Shown here piece after piece: positions 59,392-64,000 of a DNA stretch of 64,000 nt; position 1 is the stretch's first letter; each line of letters begins with the position of its first letter. The stretch lies in assembly GCF_035222485.1 (NCBI RefSeq), contig NC_085920.1, positions 8,666,001-8,730,000 on the forward strand, read 5' to 3'. Made by a program: the position numbers and the translations under genes. The notes under the pieces are model-generated. The model saw nothing but the letters and a program-made list of their open reading frames with translations, did no database searches and had not been told where the DNA came from. Source of the stretch: Podospora pseudoanserina (lineage: Eukaryota; Ascomycota; Sordariomycetes; Sordariales; Podosporaceae).

Positions 59392-60312
59392 GGTCGGGCG
59401 TGATGGCGCGCAGCCGAGGAATGTGTCTCACGGACACGCGGCGCACTGGAGACAAAGCCAGAGTTGTGTTGAAAAGTCAGTGGTGATTGCTGGGAATGTT
59501 TGTTAGCTACCAGACGTGTCAAGGAATCGGCGCAAACTTACAACGAGGCGGTCGCAAAGAAGCCGTTGAATGGCGTGCAGCGTGGAGCAAATGCAAGTTG
59601 AAAATGGGGTACACTTGAACAAAGCGCAGAGGAGAGCTTTGAACGGGGCTGCGGGCTCAATACATGGGATTCTGCAAATCCAGCGTGTGCGCTTCGTTGG
59701 GTCGTAATGTTGTCTCCCTTACTTCCCCGCTGTTGCTGGGGCAACTCCACTTTGCTGGGGTTCGGTGTCGTGCTGTAGCGGCTGCACGGGCCAATGACAG
59801 GGCCGTTTAGGTGGACCTGTGCCTTGAAAAGGTGGGGCTTGGCGCGTGGAGGCCCGCCGATGGTGTGGTTGATCAGTTTGCTGCAGAAGAGTCGCCGTTC
59901 ACCGACCGCATGGATTGGCCTGTGCGATGATTCGGAAACAATACCCGTGGAGATGTCGAATGCTGGAATGGAAACCAGCAAAGTGAGATAAGTGAGGGAT
60001 GTATGTCAACCGACGTGATTTGAGGCGGAGTGAGAACGAGAAGGCTATGTTGCTCTACCGATGTCGTAGTGCTGAATAACAGGAGGTTGGGAAGACCAAA
60101 TAAGGGACCTAGCTCAAGGTGCTTGCGTGGTCTGGTGAAACTGGCAGGGGTCGTCCGCAGGTGTCTCCATGCCTGTGGCATCATCATTCAGGGCACTGTT
60201 GTTCCTTCCTGGTGCATAGAACCCGGAGCAGTCGCGACCTATTTACGGTTACTCTTTCCTCAGCCAATCCAGATGGCACACCGCCTTGATCCATGAGTTA
60301 TTGCACTCGATA
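59392..60312. other. Intergenic region, chitin synthase to caspase-like gene
   Basis: About 920 bp between two minus-strand genes: chitin synthase promoter/leader and the 3' UTR of the caspase-like gene. A long 5' leader is likely. No gene was seen. Confidence 0.5.
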
Positions 60313-62133
60313 TCAAGCACCAAGACAAGGCAGGTAAATGTCCTGTATCTGTCCCCCACCAAGTTGTGTGACAAATACCCTTCCTGCCAGCCCCCTCTCC
60401 ACTTCCCTTATCGCTTCTCTTTGCCCCGATCCTATTGTCGATGGTAGAGTTGATGTCTGTCGTATATCTTCCCTAACGAGACTGCATAACCGTTGCACAG
60501 ACAATATCTCGTTCATCCCCACCTCCGTCTTCATTCGGTTCCGATCTCTGTCCAGGATTCTGCAGAGCGCTTTTGTCATGGTGTCGTCGAGCTTCCACGG
60601 GGAACTCGACTGTTCGAGCTCTGGCTGTGCTGCTCCTTGGTCACCTTGAGGCTCAACCGAATCTGAGGGTTCCAGATCGCTCAGATCAAATCCGGGCAAC
60701 AAAAGTGACCTTGGCCGTGCACGAGGCTTCTCGGCCATTTCTGGTTTTTGCTTTTCTTTTGACAATTTGAACGAGATATTCAATGGCTCTGCTCCAAATC
60801 CTGATCTTCCCGAAGCCAACGAAGAAGGGACACACACGCCGAGCACCTGTTTCGTTCCCTTTCTAGAGAGCACACCAGGGCCCATTAAAAGCCTGATTTC
60901 TTGAGGGGGTTCGGCTTCCTCCCCAGTATGAGATTGTTGTGGTCGATTACTCTTGGAGGACGACAGTGGGAAAGGGGCCGTGCAGTCGAATATGAGAAGA
61001 ACATCCCCTGGATGTTGCATAATTGGGTCGCGCACATCATCCCAGTAAAAATGGTTTCCTTCGTCACTACCCAGGGTTAGGATTACTGATCCACGAGTCC
61101 ATATGTGGAAAGATCGAGTTTGGAAGAGTGGGAAATGTGGAAAGGAGTAATACCTGCTAAACCTCAGCCTCCCATCCTCTTCTGTGGCTCCAAACCCGTG
61201 ATAATATACAATCAACAGCTCTCCACCCCTTGACGTAACTTCACTCCGGGATCTATTCCTCTTTTCGTGTTGAACTGTCTGGTTCTGGCTCTGGGCAAGA
61301 AACTTATCAACCACCGTCTCGACCGCTGATGTGCTATAGTCGTTGGGAATCAGCCGACATTGCACCTTCCAGCCTCTCTTTTTGAAACATGTCCTGACGG
61401 CTTCAGTATTCGTTGGTAGGCTGGGGCTGAAAAGCTGGCCGTCAGGTCCAGGGCGAGCCAGCGGCGGTGCCCAGGATAGACAGAGGGCTGATACAGATGA
61501 GGGTGGGACTGATTGGATGAACGGCAGTGGTGAGTGAAACGTGGTTGCTGGCGTCACCGTCGTGGAGCCTGGGACTGCTGTTCGGCTTGACAGTGTAGAT
61601 GGGGACAAGGGAAGCTGGCGGGCGGTGTAATGTGGGCATAGCAACTGCTCCTGATGATCTTTCTGATTTTGTGGAGGTGGCCATAGTGATGGAGATGGAG
61701 TAGGCGGATCTGTCGGCCATGGAAGAACAGGCAGAGCTTGAATCTTACTTGACCTCAGAGGCACCGTCTCGGTGTAAGCATCCCCATCCGGAGACCAAGG
61801 TGTCCGGGGACTTTGAGTGGTGGTAGTGTTGGTCTTTCCAGTAGGCGATTGTCTTGAGAATACCTGTCAGCATTGCCGAGATGAGAATAGATGACGGGAA
61901 GGAAGCCAAAGAAGAACGGACACGCACAGAGCCAACTCGTCTAGAGCATCGACTACCGAGTTGATCTTGTCGTCCCATCCATGCTCAGACTCATGGGTGT
62001 CATAATCTCTGCCCCCATCACCGCGTTGGAGGCTTGGAGACCCGGACGTCGGCGCCCCTACACTGCTGTCTGCCGAGAAGCTATCCCTCAAAGCAGTAAT
62101 CTGACGTTCCCAGAGATGAGAGAGATCTTCCAT
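60313..62133 (-). CDS. Caspase-like protein with degenerate active site
   Basis: Three minus-strand exons: 62133-61924, 61863-61154 and 61066-60313; 557 residues. The second intron (87 bp, GTATTA donor, GGTAG acceptor) is divisible by three and stop-free; splicing fuses LRFS to SDEGNHFYWDDV. The middle (about 195-345) follows the fungal caspase/metacaspase-like pattern: SVSALCLSW start, EAVRTCFKKRGWKV, LIVYYHGFG (about 290), an FYWDDVRDPI helix and DVLLIFDCTAPFP (about 325-340). Catalytic forms read YYxGHG and DxC with Cys at the third place (DCC or DSC). Here the His position is Phe (GFG) and the third position is Thr (DCT), so the dyad seems lost. No NACHT, HET or repeat domain is attached; the N-terminus is disordered and the C-terminus has charged helices. 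Function unknown; alignment is by eye. Confidence 0.65.
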
Positions 62134-62762
62134 TTCTTTTTGAATTCTTTCCTGACAGCCTTTCCAATTTCATGACTTGTCACTTCGCCCTGGATCGGTA
62201 TTGCGCAATTTGCTGACGAGAAATGTTTCTGAATCTCACGACCGCTATGCCTAATAGTGAGATTAGACAAGAGAAAGCTCTGAAAGGCCACTCTGAAGAG
62301 CTGAGAAGTACCAATTGTGGCCCCCATCATCCGTCATCATGTTCGGTCCTTGGCATTCGACTCCCAGAGACGGCTAAAACAGTCAGCTTGAGGGTAGCAC
62401 TGCAGCACCAGATTTCCGGACGCAAACGAATCCTGGTTTGGAACCGAGGAAGCCATGACACCACGTGAGTGGTCCATCCTGGTGGGTTGGTATCATCGGG
62501 CCTAGAGTTGGTTTCGAATGTTACCGTTTTGGCATATTATCTCATATATTGTGCTGTTGTACTACTGCCGTGATTCCTCTGAGACACGCACATTGTCTGT
62601 TGGCCTGAAAAGGAGAGCGAGGGAGGATGGACCAGATGATACAGGGCAACCGCTCGTCCCAGGAGTCGGAATAGGTTTACCGGCCCAAGGTCAGTTATGG
62701 CAAATGCAACGCCCAAAGAATGGCGTATAAGGAACCTTTCCCTGTAACATAAGGTACATGGC
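62134..62762. other. Intergenic region, caspase-like to ABC ATPase gene
   Basis: About 630 bp with the promoter and leader of the caspase-like gene and the 3' UTR of the ABC ATPase gene. Nothing further was seen. Confidence 0.5.
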
Positions 62763-64000
62763 CTAGTTTCTTCTATTAAGGCCCCAGATGGTGTGCATCC
62801 AAGTATCTTCATCCGTCCTCAACGGCTTCCCCAGTTGTCCAAAGCGAGCCGGGAGCCCCATGTTTGGCTCTGGAAGGCACAACCACTCCTTGACGCAATC
62901 TGGGACCTCCTCCTTGACATGGCTGATACAGATCAGTGCTTGGTCCTCGCCCAGTCCCTTCACTTTGATCTTCTCCGGTGCAGGATGTTCCACGACAGTT
63001 CTGTCAGCGGCGTATGCTTTTTCCTCGCCGCAAGCTAGGAAGAGCATGCACTTGTCCCGCACATACTCATCCATACCGCTAAAGGCTTCGTCCAAAACCA
63101 CAATGTCCGGATGGTTAATGATGGCGCGAAGAAACAGCAACACTCGTTGCGCACTGAAGGACAGGCCGCCAAACAAATAATCCTGGGCCCAGGCGACATT
63201 ATCAGGGGGCCCCTCCTTGTCCTTTGAGTACCTAGGATTAAGTTCCTTCTCAAACCACCTGAGTGTTGCCTTCACTTTCTGTTTGGCGTCCTCGTCCAAC
63301 TTGGGAACGCCCTTGAAAGTATCAGCCCAAGCGCTCTCCAGCACTTGTTGAACGTTCAAGCCACGAGGCATGTGCTTGTGAATCTCAGGGCTAGAATGCC
63401 CAATGCGAGATTGGATATCCCAGAAAGTCAGAGGCCGCTCACCAGATCCCGGCTCCGGCATTCGGTTGCGTCCAAATAGTTTGATGGGAAGCGAATATGT
63501 CTGGGGATGGTCAGAACAAAGCAATGCTACAATCGTCGTCTTGCCTGATCCATTGGGCCCAAAGACGCCCCATCTTTGACCTCTCCGGACAGTCCAGTGC
63601 AGACCACCATCCCAGTTTCCGAGAGCAACTTTGTTCCCGTAGCGCACTTTGCAGCCGTTCATCTCAACCAGCGGCTCTCCCAGCGCGCCCTCATCGGCGT
63701 CCGTAATGATTTCCACCTGACTTCCCCCGCCCGCCTCCTTTACAAATGCATCCTCGGCGCCCTCAATTCCCAGTTGACCGGCGATAGCCACCTCTCCTGC
63801 TCCCTCCAAATATACGACCCTTTGTATCCAGCCTGGCAGCGGATCCTGTGGCCGGCAACTAATGACCACCCTCGGACTGGCTCTCTCGGCTAGCGTCTTC
63901 AACATCACACTCAGGGCCCTAGATGCTCCAGGATCCAGCCCCACAAACGGCTCGTCCAGCAAGAGTACCTCTGGTTCCGCCATCAAAGCCTTGGCAATCG
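62763..64000 (-). CDS. Soluble double-ABC ATPase, 3' part (YDR061W-like)
   Basis: The frame is open to the right edge, so the N-terminal ABC domain is mostly missing; 412 residues are visible. It begins inside the first ATPase: IAKALMAEPEVLLLDEPFVGLDP is a Walker B with D-loop. A linker leads to a second ATPase with Walker A GPNGSGKTT, Q-loop region WDIQSRIGHSSPE, signature GGLSFSAQRV (LSFSAQ rather than the usual LSGGQ) and Walker B IVVLDEAFSGMD, then a switch-His-like region CISHVKEEVPD. There are no membrane spans. This layout resembles yeast YDR061W and bacterial ModF-type proteins, soluble double-ABC ATPases of unclear function, rather than a transporter. Substrate and partners are unknown. 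Confidence 0.75.
   Translation of the reverse strand, partial: IAKALMAEPEVLLLDEPFVGLDPGASRALSVMLKTLAERASPRVVISCRPQDPLPGWIQRVVYLEGAGEVAIAGQLGIEGAEDAFVKEAGGGSQVEIITDADEGALGEPLVEMNGCKVRYGNKVALGNWDGGLHWTVRRGQRWGVFGPNGSGKTTIVALLCSDHPQTYSLPIKLFGRNRMPEPGSGERPLTFWDIQSRIGHSSPEIHKHMPRGLNVQQVLESAWADTFKGVPKLDEDAKQKVKATLRWFEKELNPRYSKDKEGPPDNVAWAQDYLFGGLSFSAQRVLLFLRAIINHPDIVVLDEAFSGMDEYVRDKCMLFLACGEEKAYAADRTVVEHPAPEKIKVKGLGEDQALICISHVKEEVPDCVKEWLCLPEPNMGLPARFGQLGKPLRTDEDTWMHTIWGLNRRN

Noticed and set aside
60313-62133. Reading YYHGFG as a functional catalytic His
   Set aside because: The His is two residues before the usual position and the expected His place is Phe; without the Cys as well, an active protease is unlikely.

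Overview
This window is nuclear DNA from a filamentous ascomycete. The genes are interrupted by short introns of about 50-290 bp that begin GTAAGT, GTGAGT or similar, carry CTAAC-type branch sites and end in CAG or TAG. Intergenic spaces run from 0.2 to 2.4 kb, and products resemble Sordariomycete housekeeping proteins. An intein sits inside the chitin synthase gene. From memory, a nuclear intein in chitin synthase 2 is known from Podospora anserina, so Podospora or another Sordariales is my best guess. This is inference; nothing in the window names the species. I recognised no transposon, tRNA, rRNA or secondary-metabolite cluster.

Layout, left to right. 1-10 kb: the 3' part of an INCENP/Sli15 chromosomal passenger gene (+), a J-domain protein (+) and a PLP aminotransferase (-). 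10-15 kb: a long disordered RGG-tailed protein of unknown function (-). 16-18 kb: ATP synthase subunit f (-) and complex I NDUFS4 (+), head to head over a 423 bp spacer. 18-25 kb: Gid8 of the GID/CTLH ubiquitin ligase (-), uridine kinase (+) and a calcium-type external NAD(P)H dehydrogenase (-). 26-32 kb: Emc4 (-), beta-adaptin of AP-1 (+) and a four-span MARVEL-like protein (-). 32-42 kb: the HtrA-type protease Nma111 (-), Nop53 (-), the Rab6/Ypt6 GTPase (+) and Rlp24 (-). 42-48 kb: long gene-poor stretches around a 107-residue orphan (+) and Kei1 (+). 48-53 kb: sulfite reductase beta subunit (+). 53-60 kb: chitin synthase with a 649-residue intein (-). 60-64 kb: a caspase-like protein that seems to have lost its catalytic pair (-), and the 3' part of a soluble double-ABC ATPase (-).

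Most genes are unrelated housekeeping functions and do not form an operon or cluster. Three touch mitochondrial respiration (atp17, NDUFS4, external NADH dehydrogenase), two touch 60S ribosome assembly (Nop53, Rlp24), and three touch secretory or Golgi membranes (AP-1 beta, Ypt6, Kei1). The most unusual items are the chitin synthase intein, whose first LAGLIDADG-type motif has Asn where the catalytic Asp is expected, and the caspase-like protein. Several introns have lengths divisible by three with no in-frame stop (INCENP, Kei1, caspase-like), so a plain ORF scan reads through them. Gene models below are corrected for this from splice signals and family alignment recalled from memory.
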